Below, piece by piece: positions 23,220 through 33,331 of a DNA stretch of 37,084 nt. A program made the position numbers and the translations under genes. Each line of letters starts with the position of its first letter. Positions within the stretch are counted from its first letter, which is position 1. A model generated the notes under the pieces. It was not told where the DNA came from, searched no databases, and saw only the letters and a program-made list of their open reading frames with translations. Source of the stretch: Croceicoccus hydrothermalis (GTDB lineage: Bacteria; Pseudomonadota; Alphaproteobacteria; Sphingomonadales; Sphingomonadaceae); the NCBI RefSeq assembly GCF_022378335.1, contig NZ_JAIQCI010000027.1, positions 1 to 37,084 of the forward strand. Direction: 5' to 3'.

Positions 23220-23974
23220 TGACTCACCCACAACCTCTACGCGCAGCGCGGATGGCTCTCGGCGCTGCCGCCTGCCTGGCAGTGAGCGTCGGCAGCGCCC
23301 AGGCCGCCGATCAGTTCAAGCAGGCAGCAGATGGCGCGAGCATCGATTGCGCGGTCTCGGCGCGCGAACTGACACGCTTCGCGCTCGTCGACGACCAGTT
23401 TGCAAGCGTATCCAAGATCTCAACGGGCACGCCCTATAATGATTTCGCGGTGACCAATGAGCCGCTGCGCGGCGACATCTATGTCTCGGTCCCCCAAACC
23501 TATGCGGCGCGCTCGATCAGCTTTTTCGCGACGACCAGGAAGGGCTTTGTTTACAAGATCGCCTGCCGGATCGAACCGGTTCCCGCGGTGCAGGTCTTCA
23601 TTACTAATCCCGCGATCGCTAGGAACAAGGCATCGGGCTGGGAAGGCGAGACACCGCTCGCGACGAGCGCGGTGCGCCTCATCCAGGCGATGGCGAACGA
23701 CCGGACGGTCGATGGCTTCGAGATCCGGCATGCCTCGGCCCTTCCCGCCCGCATCGGCGATCTCGAGGTCCAGCTGATTGCCGATTACCGCGGCAGCGCG
23801 CTTGCCGGGAAAGTCATCCGCGTCACCAATCGCGGCAAGAAGCAGATTACGCTCACCGAGCGCGATCTGGCCCCGCGCGATACGCTCGCGATTTCGATCG
23901 TCGAGCCCGTGCTCGAACCCGGCACCGCGACCACGGCCATCGTGGTCGGCACAAACGGGGAAATGGGTCGATGA
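23219..23974 (+). CDS. traK: conjugative transfer protein TraK
   Basis: A 251-residue secreted protein, the VirB9-like partner of TraV and TraB in the outer-membrane core complex. A signal peptide ends at AQA (residue 29). The rest is beta-rich with no further membrane segment, ending in VIRVTNRGKKQITLTERDL and an SIVEP segment as in TraK C-termini. F TraK is 242 residues. It overlaps traE by one base and traB by four. Confidence 0.9.
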   Translation: MTHPQPLRAARMALGAAACLAVSVGSAQAADQFKQAADGASIDCAVSARELTRFALVDDQFASVSKISTGTPYNDFAVTNEPLRGDIYVSVPQTYAARSISFFATTRKGFVYKIACRIEPVPAVQVFITNPAIARNKASGWEGETPLATSAVRLIQAMANDRTVDGFEIRHASALPARIGDLEVQLIADYRGSALAGKVIRVTNRGKKQITLTERDLAPRDTLAISIVEPVLEPGTATTAIVVGTNGEMGR

Positions 23975-25299
23975 GCAGCACGCCTCCCCCCGGCACGCCT
24001 GTCCAGGCCGAAGCCGCCTCGCCCTCGCCCGTCACCAGTCTCAATGCCAAAACCGCGCGGCGGCAGAAGCTGCTGATGGGATCGCTCGGCGCGTTCGCGC
24101 TCGTGGGCGGGAGCTGGTTTATCCTCGGCGGCGATGAGCGGGCGAGCGATGATCCCGATGCGGCGCAGACCATCGATACCGCAGGCCTCATCAACCGCGA
24201 TCTCGCGAACCGCGAGTTCGTTGCGACCTATAGTAACCGGCTCGATGCGGTCACACGCGAACAGAAGGCGCTGAAGGACGCGGCTGTCCCGCGCGCCGAG
24301 ATCGAAGCCGAACTTTCCGCGCTCAAGGCCGAAAACCGCGCCATGCGCGAGGATGGCGAAGCCGCGATCGATTCCATCTCGGCTGAGAATGCGGAACTGA
24401 AATCCCGACTTGCGGCTCAAAGCGCGCCCGCCGCGCCTAGCACGCCGCCACCGGCCTATGGCCCTCAAGCGGGTGGATACGATGCGCGCGCCTTGCCGGG
24501 CTCGCCCGTTCCTTCGGGCACATCAATGGGTGGAGACAGCGGCATCGCGGGCCCGGCCGAAGTAAAGCTGATGAGCTTTACCTCGGACAAGGCGGGCGCG
24601 AGCGGGCTGCGCGCCGTGCGCCCTGAAACGCCGCCGGTCGTGGTCGAGGACTCCCCTGATTATCTGCCGCCCAATTCCTATGCCTCGGCGCGTGTGATTG
24701 TCGGCGTCGATGCCTCGGCGGGCGTTGCGAGCCAGACCGATCCGCTCCCCGTGGTGCTGCGCATTACCGGCCCGGCGCGATCGGTCATGCAAAACGGCAA
24801 GGTGCTAACCACGCGCATCGAGGGCTGCATCGTCAATGGCGCGGCGCGCGGCGATCTTTCTTCGGAAAAGGTCTATGTGAAGCTCGCGCGCATGACCTGC
24901 GACCAGCCCGGCGGGCGGGTCGCGGTGAGCGAGGTCAAGGGCTTCATCAGCTTTGCCGGCAAATCGGGCGTGCGCGGCCGCGTTGTCAGCCGCGAGGGCA
25001 GCCTTGTCAGCCAGGCGCTGCTGGCCGGGATCGTCGGCGGGTTCGGGCGGGGCTTTTCAGCCAATGCCGATAGCGTCTTTTCGGGCGTCACCGCCAATAC
25101 CGACGGCTCGCGCTCCTCGCTTTCGGCGGGCGACATCCTCACCGGAGGGCTCGGCCAAGGCGCCGCCGATGCTGCCGATACGGTCAGCCAATATCTGATC
25201 GAGCGCGCCGAACAGTATCAACCCGTCGTCGAGATGCCGACCGGCATCGATGTCGAGATCGTCTTTCTCGACGGCGTCTATGTGAGGAACTCGCAATGA
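23971..25299 (+). CDS. traB: conjugative transfer protein TraB (VirB10-like)
   Basis: A 442-residue envelope-spanning scaffold. It has a short cytoplasmic start, one transmembrane helix at about 34-53, a coiled coil at about 90-150 rich in E, K and A (EIEAELSALKAENRAM), a Pro-rich hinge (STPPPAYGP), and the VirB10-like C-terminal beta-barrel with MQNGKVLTTRIEGCIVNG and VAVSEVKGFI. F TraB is 475 residues. Four-base overlaps with both neighbours (ATGA) show translational coupling. Confidence 0.92.
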   Translation: MSSTPPPGTPVQAEAASPSPVTSLNAKTARRQKLLMGSLGAFALVGGSWFILGGDERASDDPDAAQTIDTAGLINRDLANREFVATYSNRLDAVTREQKALKDAAVPRAEIEAELSALKAENRAMREDGEAAIDSISAENAELKSRLAAQSAPAAPSTPPPAYGPQAGGYDARALPGSPVPSGTSMGGDSGIAGPAEVKLMSFTSDKAGASGLRAVRPETPPVVVEDSPDYLPPNSYASARVIVGVDASAGVASQTDPLPVVLRITGPARSVMQNGKVLTTRIEGCIVNGAARGDLSSEKVYVKLARMTCDQPGGRVAVSEVKGFISFAGKSGVRGRVVSREGSLVSQALLAGIVGGFGRGFSANADSVFSGVTANTDGSRSSLSAGDILTGGLGQGAADAADTVSQYLIERAEQYQPVVEMPTGIDVEIVFLDGVYVRNSQ

Positions 25300-26222
25300 C
25301 CCTCAAGCCCCCCGCACCCCTCAAACTAAACGCCTTGAAATTGCACCCGGCCAGACTGCGCCGCTGGCTCCGGCCCGCCGCCGCGCTCACTGCTGTCATC
25401 GCGCTGTCGGCTGCCACGGGCTGGGGTGTTGCGAGCCTCGCCTCCGAGCGGGCAGCACCCGATACCGACGCCGTGCGCGCCGCGCTCAAGCTGCGCCTCC
25501 CCAAGACGCCGATCGATGCCATCACTTGCGAAGGGCTTGGCGGGCTTTGCGAAGTCGCGTCCAAGTCGACGCTTTTCTATGTCGACCGGGCCGCGCAATA
25601 TCTGGTGATCGGCCGCGTCTATGACATGGAAGCGCGCCAGGACCTGACCGCGGCCCGCCTGCTCGCACTCAATCCCGATTTGCTCGCCGCGGGAGCGGCG
25701 CGCCGTTCCGATCCGGGGGATCAGTCTGCGGAAAGCCCGCGCGCCGCGCCGCAGACGGTTTCACTGGCTGGGCTTCCCGAGAATGGTGCGATCCGCTGGG
25801 GACCGGCGAACGGCCCCGAAGTCGTGGTCTTTAGCGATTTCCATTGCGGCTATTGCAAGAAGCTCGAAGCCGAACTGAAAGCAATCGGCGCGCGGGTCGA
25901 AGAACGGCCGATCTCGATCTTCGGGGCTGACAGCCGCCGCGATGCCGAGCGCGTGCTGTGCTCACCGCAACCCGCCGTCTCGCTGCGCATGGCCTACGGC
26001 GGGATCGCGCTTGCCAACCCCAAACCCTGCGACACGAGCGGGCTCGATGCCAACGAGGCCTTCGCCAAGGCCCATGGCTTCAACGGCACGCCGGTCATCG
26101 TGCGTCCGTCCGATGGCGCGGTCCTCGAAGGCTACCGCCCTGCCAAGGTACTGCGGGACTTTCTCGACGGCGCCCCCGCTCAGGCCGCGCCCGCCAATCC
26201 CGCTCAGCGCAACAAAGGATAA
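25296..26222 (+). CDS. DsbC-like membrane-anchored thiol:disulfide protein
   Basis: A 308-residue disulfide isomerase-like protein. A positively charged start and a hydrophobic helix (about 28-48) anchor it to the inner membrane or act as an uncleaved signal. A DsbC-type N-terminal dimerisation region (KTPIDAITCEG, FYVDRAAQYLVIGRVYDM) is followed by a linker and a thioredoxin-fold domain with C184-GY-C187 and the cis-Pro loop NGTPVIV. Lying inside the tra operon with four-base coupling to traB, it probably folds the Cys-rich TraN and TraU. It has the role of F TrbB but a different layout. Confidence 0.88.
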   Translation: MTLKPPAPLKLNALKLHPARLRRWLRPAAALTAVIALSAATGWGVASLASERAAPDTDAVRAALKLRLPKTPIDAITCEGLGGLCEVASKSTLFYVDRAAQYLVIGRVYDMEARQDLTAARLLALNPDLLAAGAARRSDPGDQSAESPRAAPQTVSLAGLPENGAIRWGPANGPEVVVFSDFHCGYCKKLEAELKAIGARVEERPISIFGADSRRDAERVLCSPQPAVSLRMAYGGIALANPKPCDTSGLDANEAFAKAHGFNGTPVIVRPSDGAVLEGYRPAKVLRDFLDGAPAQAAPANPAQRNKG

Positions 26223-26227
26223 TCGCG

Positions 26228-26989
26228 ATGCGTATCCCTTCCCGTCTCCTCGCGACCGCCTGCCTTGCCATGCTCGCCAGCGGCTGTGCGACATTCGGCA
26301 CCAATATCGACGGCGATTTCACCTGCCGTGCGCCCAAAGGCGATTGCGCACCCTCGCATGTGATCGATGCGCGCGCCACCAGCGGCCTGACATCTGCTGA
26401 CGCCGGTTCCGCCCCTGTTCGTCAGCCCGTGCCCGTCGCTGCGGGTGACCAGAACCGGACATCCGAACGCGTGCTGCGGATCGTGTTTCCCGCGCATGTC
26501 GATGCAAACGGCACGCTGCACGACGATGCCATTGCCTGGGCCGTCGTTGAAAATCCGCGCTGGGTGGCAGAGCTTCGCCGTCAGCCCGGCGAAGAGACTG
26601 CCCCGCCGCTGATGCGCCAGCTGCGCCGCCAGCTCAAAGCCGTGCAAAGCGCAAGCGAGGCGCAATCCGATACCGCTGCTTCCAGATCCACCGGGCGGAC
26701 TGCCCCCGGGATGTTCGGTCCCGTGGAACCGTTCCGTCCATTATCCTCGCCTCAAGAAATGTCCTCGTTAGACGAAATCCCCTCCGCCTCGTCGCTGGTC
26801 CTCCCCTCCACGGCGCGCGAGGCGGTTGCCGGTGCCCATGCACCGGCGGCCGAGGGGTTCGACATGTCGCAGTCCCCGCATGATCGAGCCCCTCGGCCCA
26901 CTCTCGCTACCCCGCGGCCCGGCTTTCCCAGTCTCGAGGCGATCGAGGCCGCCAAATCCGCCAGCCCTTCGCATGAGGAACCCAACTGA
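26228..26989 (+). CDS. traV: conjugative transfer lipoprotein TraV
   Basis: A 253-residue outer-membrane lipoprotein that anchors the TraK/TraB core. The signal ends in the lipobox LASGC with C20 as the lipid site, followed by the TraV-typical FGTNIDGDFTCRAPKGDC containing two conserved cysteines. The rest is Pro/Ala/Ser-rich and longer than F TraV (171 residues). AAAGGA lies eight bases upstream of the start. Its TGA overlaps the traC ATG. Confidence 0.88.
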   Translation: MRIPSRLLATACLAMLASGCATFGTNIDGDFTCRAPKGDCAPSHVIDARATSGLTSADAGSAPVRQPVPVAAGDQNRTSERVLRIVFPAHVDANGTLHDDAIAWAVVENPRWVAELRRQPGEETAPPLMRQLRRQLKAVQSASEAQSDTAASRSTGRTAPGMFGPVEPFRPLSSPQEMSSLDEIPSASSLVLPSTAREAVAGAHAPAAEGFDMSQSPHDRAPRPTLATPRPGFPSLEAIEAAKSASPSHEEPN

Positions 26990-29535
26990 TGGCCGACAAA
27001 TTGAGGACTGTCGTCGACCGGCTCCTGACCGGGCTTCTCGGCGATGCCGAACATGCCGATCACGCGCGCCCTGCCCTGATGCTCGACCTGTTGTCGGACT
27101 GGCTCCCCTACCGCGTCTACGATCCGGCAAGCCGGCTCTATATCAATGCGCGCTCGAAAGGCTTTGTCCTCTCGGTCACGCCCTTGATCGGCGCCGACGA
27201 GCGGACCGGCGAGATTCTTGGTGCCTTCTTCTCCGAAGGGCTTCCGGCGGGTGCATGCCTCCAGGTGCTCCATCTCGCCTCCCCGCGCATCAGCCGGATC
27301 GTCGCGCCCTGGTTTGCCCCGCGCTACGTGCAGGGCGGGGTCTATGAGGCAATCGCGCGCCACCGCGCGCGGCGGCTCTACGGGCTCGTCTGGAATTCAG
27401 GGTCAGAGGACGCGCCCTTCCACGCAAGGCATCACCAGGTGATCGTCTCGGTTGGCGTGCCCGCTGCCAAGGCGGTCAGCAATGAAGAGCTGAAACAGAC
27501 CCGCGACGGGCTTGTCGCAATGCTCAAATCACTGAACCTCGGCGTCGCCGAAGTCGAACCGCAGCAGCTTATCGCGCTGATCGACGATCTCACTGCTCCC
27601 ACGACCGCGCCGCAGGACGATGCGGTGCCCTATAATCCTCATGACGCGATTGCGGACCAGGCGATCCGTCACGATATCGAACTCGTCATCCACGAAGACC
27701 GCATGCAGCTCGTCACCGAGTTATTCCGCGCAACGGGCAAGATAGAGGACGGCGTCCCCGAGATCGGCACGGTCTATCCCGATGCGTTCGATGTGCGGCA
27801 TTTCTCCTCGCGCAACATGCCCCAGCGCTGGGCACCGTGGGAATGCGCGCGCCTCATCGGCGATCTCTTTACCGACAAGCTGCGCTTTCCCTGTCCTGCC
27901 GCCACCATGCTCTGCCTCGTCTATCCCGACCAGGAAGCAGCCTCGGCCAAGGCGGGCTTCAAGTTCATGCGCACAACAAGCCTTGCCGGAACGCGCAGCG
28001 CTCGCTTCCTCCCCCGTATCGGCGAGCAGGCAGCCGAATGGCAGCATGTGCAGTCCGAACTCCAGGAAGGCCGCCGCCTCGTGCGCGTCTTCTATGGGCT
28101 CACGACCTATTCGCCGCTCGGGCGCGGCGACCGCGACGAGCGCGCGATCAAATCGATCTACAAGGCGGCAGGCTGGGACCTCGCCGACGAGCGCTACCTC
28201 CAGATCCAGGGATTGCTGGCCGCGATGCCGATGACCCTCGCCGACGGGCTTGCAAAAGACATGGAGCGGTTGAAGCGCTTCAAGACCGTGCTCTCGACAA
28301 CGGCAGCCAATATCGCGCCGATGCAGGGCGAATATCTCGGCAGCGTGCACCCGCATCTCCTCTTCGTCGGGCGCCGCGGCCAGCCCTTCTTCTGGTCGCC
28401 TTTCGAGAACGAGGCAGGAAACCATAATGTCGCGATCTGCGGCAAGTCCGGTTCTGGGAAATCCGTGTTGCTTCAGGAAATGTGCGCGGCGCTGCGCGGT
28501 GCAGGCGCGCAGGTCGTCGTCATCGATGACGGGCGAAGCTTCGAGCATTCGGTGAAATTGCAAGGCGGCCGCTTCGTCGAGTTCACGATGAAGGCGGGCT
28601 TCTGCCTCAACCCCTTCTCGATGATCGATGGCGCGCGGGCCGTCGAGGACGAGGATTATCGGCTCGATTGCTTCGGCATGGTCAAGGCCATCGTCGGCCA
28701 GATGGCGCGGCATAGCGCGAAGCTCAGCGATACCGAACGCGGGCTCATCGACCGCGCAGTCAACACGGTCTGGAGCGAGCAGGGCGTGGCGGCCACGATC
28801 ACCGGGGTCGGCAACGCGCTGGCCGCGCTCGGCAGTGAAGCGGCAAGCGATCTCGCAACCGCGCTTGCGCCTTTTATGGCAGGCGGCACCTATGGCGCCT
28901 TCTTCGAGGGCGAGGCGAGCCTCGCCCTCGATGGCGATTTCACCGTCTTCGAGATGTCGGACCTCGCCGCGCGCGAGGAACTGCGCAGCGTCGTCCTCTC
29001 GGCGATCATGTTCATGACCAGCCAGGCGATGACCCGGTCGCCGCGCTCGGTGCGCAAGCTCCTCCTCATCGACGAGGCCTGGGCGATGCTGAAGGGCGGC
29101 TCGATGGGCGAGTTCGTCGAGACCTATGCCCGCACCTGCCGCAAATATGGCGGCGCGCTCGCGACCGCGACCCAGTCGCTCAACGATTACTACAAATCGG
29201 ACGGGGCGACCGCCGCGCTCGAGAACAGCGACTGGATGCTGATCCTTCAGCAGAAGCCCGAGACGATCGCCGATTTCAAGGCCTCGAAGCGCCTCGACAT
29301 GGACGACCGCACCGAGACGCTGATCCGCAGCCTCAAGCGCTCGGGCAGCGATTATTCCGAGGTCTTCATCAAGGGGCCCGAGACCGAAGCCATCGGCCGG
29401 CTCGTCCTCGACGATTATTCGGCGACATTGTTCTCAAGCTCGCCCGAGATTTTTGCCGCGATCGATGCCGAGATCGCGCGCGGCCACCAGCTCGCTGACG
29501 CAATCGAACGGATCGCCTTTGCCATCGGCGACTGA
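26989..29535 (+). CDS. traC: conjugative transfer ATPase TraC (VirB4-like)
   Basis: An 848-residue cytoplasmic ATPase that powers pilus assembly at the inner membrane. Walker A is GKSGSGKS at 485-492 and Walker B is LLLIDEAW with D695 and E696; a later TATQSLNDYY is the conserved motif after Walker B. The N-terminal half is the TraC-specific domain. F TraC is 876 residues. It overlaps traV by one base (TGATG). Confidence 0.95.
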   Translation: MADKLRTVVDRLLTGLLGDAEHADHARPALMLDLLSDWLPYRVYDPASRLYINARSKGFVLSVTPLIGADERTGEILGAFFSEGLPAGACLQVLHLASPRISRIVAPWFAPRYVQGGVYEAIARHRARRLYGLVWNSGSEDAPFHARHHQVIVSVGVPAAKAVSNEELKQTRDGLVAMLKSLNLGVAEVEPQQLIALIDDLTAPTTAPQDDAVPYNPHDAIADQAIRHDIELVIHEDRMQLVTELFRATGKIEDGVPEIGTVYPDAFDVRHFSSRNMPQRWAPWECARLIGDLFTDKLRFPCPAATMLCLVYPDQEAASAKAGFKFMRTTSLAGTRSARFLPRIGEQAAEWQHVQSELQEGRRLVRVFYGLTTYSPLGRGDRDERAIKSIYKAAGWDLADERYLQIQGLLAAMPMTLADGLAKDMERLKRFKTVLSTTAANIAPMQGEYLGSVHPHLLFVGRRGQPFFWSPFENEAGNHNVAICGKSGSGKSVLLQEMCAALRGAGAQVVVIDDGRSFEHSVKLQGGRFVEFTMKAGFCLNPFSMIDGARAVEDEDYRLDCFGMVKAIVGQMARHSAKLSDTERGLIDRAVNTVWSEQGVAATITGVGNALAALGSEAASDLATALAPFMAGGTYGAFFEGEASLALDGDFTVFEMSDLAAREELRSVVLSAIMFMTSQAMTRSPRSVRKLLLIDEAWAMLKGGSMGEFVETYARTCRKYGGALATATQSLNDYYKSDGATAALENSDWMLILQQKPETIADFKASKRLDMDDRTETLIRSLKRSGSDYSEVFIKGPETEAIGRLVLDDYSATLFSSSPEIFAAIDAEIARGHQLADAIERIAFAIGD

Positions 29536-29566
29536 CCCTTTCTCTATCCAAGGACACGCACAACCC

Positions 29567-29986
29567 ATGTCACTCCATCTCGTTACTTTGGTCGATCAGG
29601 CCCAGAAGGCTCCCGATAAAAGCGAAAGCAAAGGCGATGGCGCTGCCGCTGCGCAGCCGGCTTTGCCCGAAGGATGGCGCAGGCAGGCGGGCGATCTGTG
29701 CTATATCGCGCTGCGCGGCAGTATCTTCCTCGCTTCAAGCTATCTGATCGCGCTTGGCCTGCCGCTGGTCTTCTTCCTTGCCCTTTCGGCAGGCGATGCC
29801 GCCCTCTTTTTCGCGCATCTCGCCAATCTGGGCGATCGCTTCCTCGATGCGGGTCCCGCTCGCCAGATGGGCTTCCTCCACGAGTTCAAGCTCGTCCTCA
29901 TTTCCGCCTCAACGCTCATCGTCGCCTGGCGCCTCCCGCGCTTCATGCAGGACCTGGAGCGCGAGTTGTCGGGAGAAGTGTTGTGA
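29567..29986 (+). CDS. small membrane protein in the tra operon
   Basis: A 139-residue protein I do not recognise. It has a charged, Ala-rich start (1-40), two hydrophobic helices (about 49-76 and 107-122) and a basic/acidic tail (LPRFMQDLERELSGE). It lies exactly between traC and trbI. The ATG at 29567 has AAGGA 13 bases upstream, rather far. Its stop overlaps the GTG start of trbI (GTGA), so it is coupled to it. In F that interval holds trbI directly; this may be an extra inner-membrane subunit. Confidence 0.7.
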   Translation: MSLHLVTLVDQAQKAPDKSESKGDGAAAAQPALPEGWRRQAGDLCYIALRGSIFLASSYLIALGLPLVFFLALSAGDAALFFAHLANLGDRFLDAGPARQMGFLHEFKLVLISASTLIVAWRLPRFMQDLERELSGEVL

Positions 29987-30390
29987 AGAACATTTTGGTA
30001 ACGAAACCGCTCCGCAGCCGGATGGCCGGGCTCCATCCTGGGGCGCTGCTGGTCGGTGCCGGTATGATCGGCGCGGCGCTTTGGGGCGTCTGGACAACCG
30101 ACCGGCTGCTCCGCCTCGAAAGCCGCGAAGTGGTGACGGTCGAACTCAGCACCATCATGGGCGATTTCATCGAGGCCGAAGCGCGCGCGGGACGTCCGCC
30201 GGAAGAGACGAAGCGCCGCGTCGAGATCTATCTCCAGGCCGTCGAAGCCTCGGTCGAACAGCTGGGCCGCGAAGGCCGCACTGTCCTCGTCGCCGAAGCG
30301 GTGGTCGCAGGGAGCACGCGCGATCTCACCGAAGCGGTGCGCGCCGATGTCGCGCGCCGCATGGGAGCTCTGCCCGATGCGCGCCGCTGA
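29983..30390 (+). CDS. trbI: F-type transfer protein TrbI
   Basis: A 135-residue bitopic inner-membrane protein: a short basic start, one transmembrane helix (about 18-36), then VVTVELSTIMGDFIEAEA, a helical stretch and a C-terminal VAEAVVAGSTRDLTEAV typical of F-type TrbI. F TrbI (128 residues) influences pilus retraction and outgrowth. It starts with GTG in a four-base overlap with the upstream gene, after GGAGAAG. It overlaps the peptidase gene by 14 bases. Confidence 0.85.
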   Translation: MKNILVTKPLRSRMAGLHPGALLVGAGMIGAALWGVWTTDRLLRLESREVVTVELSTIMGDFIEAEARAGRPPEETKRRVEIYLQAVEASVEQLGREGRTVLVAEAVVAGSTRDLTEAVRADVARRMGALPDARR

Positions 30391-30901
30391 CCGCCTCGCC
30401 CGCTCGCCAAGCGCGCGCCGCCTTGTGCTATGCGCAGGTCTCGGTGCTTGTGCATTGGCGCTCGCCGCGCTCGCCCGTTTTGCCGACACCCACGCGCTCA
30501 TGATCAATGCGAGCCCGAGCCTGCCCTATTGGGCAATCTGGCTCGAGCGGGGCGCGCGGCCAAAGCGCGGCGATATCATTCTCTTCACCCCGCCGCCCTC
30601 GCCCCTCCTCGAAGCGCATTTCAGCGCAAGGCCCAGGCCCTTCGGCAAGGAGGTGAGCGGAATGCCGGGCGATCTCGTCACTGAAAAAGATCGGCGCTTC
30701 TTCGTCAATGGCCGCCTGGTCGCGACCGCCAAGCGTGCAAGCCGCCGCGGCGAAGCGCTGGCACTGGGCCCGACGGGCGTCGTGCCGCAGGGCTGCTACT
30801 TTGTCACGACGGGGCACAAGGACGGTTTCGACAGCCGCTATGCCGCGATCGGCTGGATTTGCGGCAAGCGCATCCTGGGCGTCGGGAGGCCGATCCTGTG
30901 A
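30377..30901 (+). CDS. conjugative signal peptidase, S26 family (TraF of RP4 type)
   Basis: A 174-residue inner-membrane Ser/Lys peptidase. An N-terminal helix (about 16-36) is followed by the catalytic Ser region NASPSLPYW with S48 as likely nucleophile, then KRGDIILF, and KEVSGMPGD with K91 as the general base; a later GCYFVTTGHKDGFDSRY is the family's third block. In RP4 this type processes and cyclises pilin; in sphingomonad F-type operons it is found between trbI and traW, so pilin or another Tra protein is the likely substrate. It starts inside trbI and ends in a GTGA overlap with traW. Confidence 0.9.
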   Translation: MRAADRLARSPSARRLVLCAGLGACALALAALARFADTHALMINASPSLPYWAIWLERGARPKRGDIILFTPPPSPLLEAHFSARPRPFGKEVSGMPGDLVTEKDRRFFVNGRLVATAKRASRRGEALALGPTGVVPQGCYFVTTGHKDGFDSRYAAIGWICGKRILGVGRPIL

Positions 30902-31541
30902 AACGCGCCGCCCCAGCCACCGCCCTTTTGATCACTACCCTCCTCGCTACCATACCCGCGAGTGCGCGCGACTATGGGCAGCACGGCACGATCTGGCCGG
31001 TGATCGAGCCCGATCTTCTCGAGCAGATCCATGCGCGGCTGACCCATCTCGAAAAGACCGGTGAGACCGCGCGGCTCAATAAGGAGTTGCAGCGGCGCAC
31101 CATCGCGCGCGTCAACCGCCCCGCACCAGTTGCCGGTATCGGTCCTGCCGCATCAGTCCGGTCGTGGCGCTTCGATCCAACGATCCGCGTCGAGCGCGCG
31201 ATTGCCGACGACAAGGGCCGCGTCATTGTCGCCGCCGGAACCCGCGTCAATCCGCTCGACACCGTGCCGCTGCGAGTGCCGCTCGTCTTCCTCGACGGCG
31301 ACGATCCCGCGCAGCTGGCCTGGGCTGTGCGGCGCTATGGAGCCACAAAGGCCAAGCTCATTCTCGTGCGCGGCGCGCCGCTCGAACTCATGAAAGCCCG
31401 CCAGCGCCGTTTCTATCTCGACCAGGGCGGCAGCCTTGTGAAGCATTTCGGCATTCGCTCGGTGCCCGCCATCGTCGAGCAGGAGGGCCGCGCACTTCTC
31501 ATCACCGAGCAACCGGTTCGCCTGCAGGAGCGCGCGCCATC

Positions 31542-31545
<4 letters not shown>
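30898..31545 (+). CDS. traW: conjugative transfer protein TraW
   Basis: A 215-residue periplasmic protein for F-type pilus assembly. The GTG start gives a signal peptide ending at ASA (residue 23), followed by DYGQHGTIWPVIEPDLL, the TraW hallmark. The C-terminal half shows VPLVFLDGDD and FGIRSVPAIVEQEG, a thioredoxin-like end shared with TrbC. F TraW is 210 residues. It overlaps both neighbours by four bases. Confidence 0.92.
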
Positions 31546-32566
<1,021 letters not shown>

Positions 32567-32570
<4 letters not shown>

Positions 32571-33331
32571 GGCCCCTCCCCCATCTCGTCCTCCTCGCCG
32601 CCTGCACCGGAATGGCCGCGATTGCAAGCGCGGCTGCGCAGCCGGGCGAACCCGATCTCGACCTCGCGGCCATTCGCGCCCGTGCTGCCGTCGAGGCGAG
32701 CGAAGCCGAAGCGCTTGCCGCCAATGCCCGCGCGCGCGCCAACTCGATGCTCGAGGAGGCTCAAAGCAGCGCTGCCGATGCCGTGGCCCATGGCGAGAGC
32801 TATAGCGAGCAAGCCGCGCAATCCCCCCCGGCGGGCAGCGACGAAATCTTCGATTTCGACAAAATGGTCGCCGATGCAGGCTCGATGGCCGAAGCAAATC
32901 TCGGCGAAGCGCCGCGCTTTATCGCTTTCGCCTCGCTCTCAATGCCGCCTGCCTCCTTGCGCGCGATGGTGGAGGATGTCTCCCGCGCGGGCGGCGTGGT
33001 CGTGCTTCGGGGACTTCCAGGCAATAGCGCAAAGACGCTGACCGCCGCGCTCGCTTCCATCGCGCAAGACAGCGGGACACTCGACAATATCGGTATCGAT
33101 CCGCGCCTGTTCCGCGCGTTCGGGATCGAGGCCGTGCCAACCTATGTGGTGACAAGCAGCGACTTCGACCTCTGCGACGGGTTCGACTGCCAAACCGACA
33201 TACCCCCGCACGACCGGATGAGCGGCAATGTCAGCGCGCATTTCGCCTTGGAAAGCTTCGCGCAAGGCGGCGGCCCCGGCGCGCTCATCGCAGCGCAGCA
33301 TCTTGCCCGCCTCTCAAGGAGCGCCCCATGA
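32567..33331 (+). CDS. trbC: F-type pilus assembly protein TrbC
   Basis: A 254-residue envelope protein. The leader has a possible lipobox (LLAAC) but also a later signal-peptidase site, so anchoring is unclear. An Ala/Glu-rich coiled segment (about 30-85) precedes a thioredoxin-like domain: RFIAFASLSMPPASLRAM, VVLRGLPGN, FGIEAVPTYVV, and a short FDLCDGFDCQ. This matches F TrbC (212 residues), which works with TraW and TraN. It overlaps traU and traN by four bases. Confidence 0.9.
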
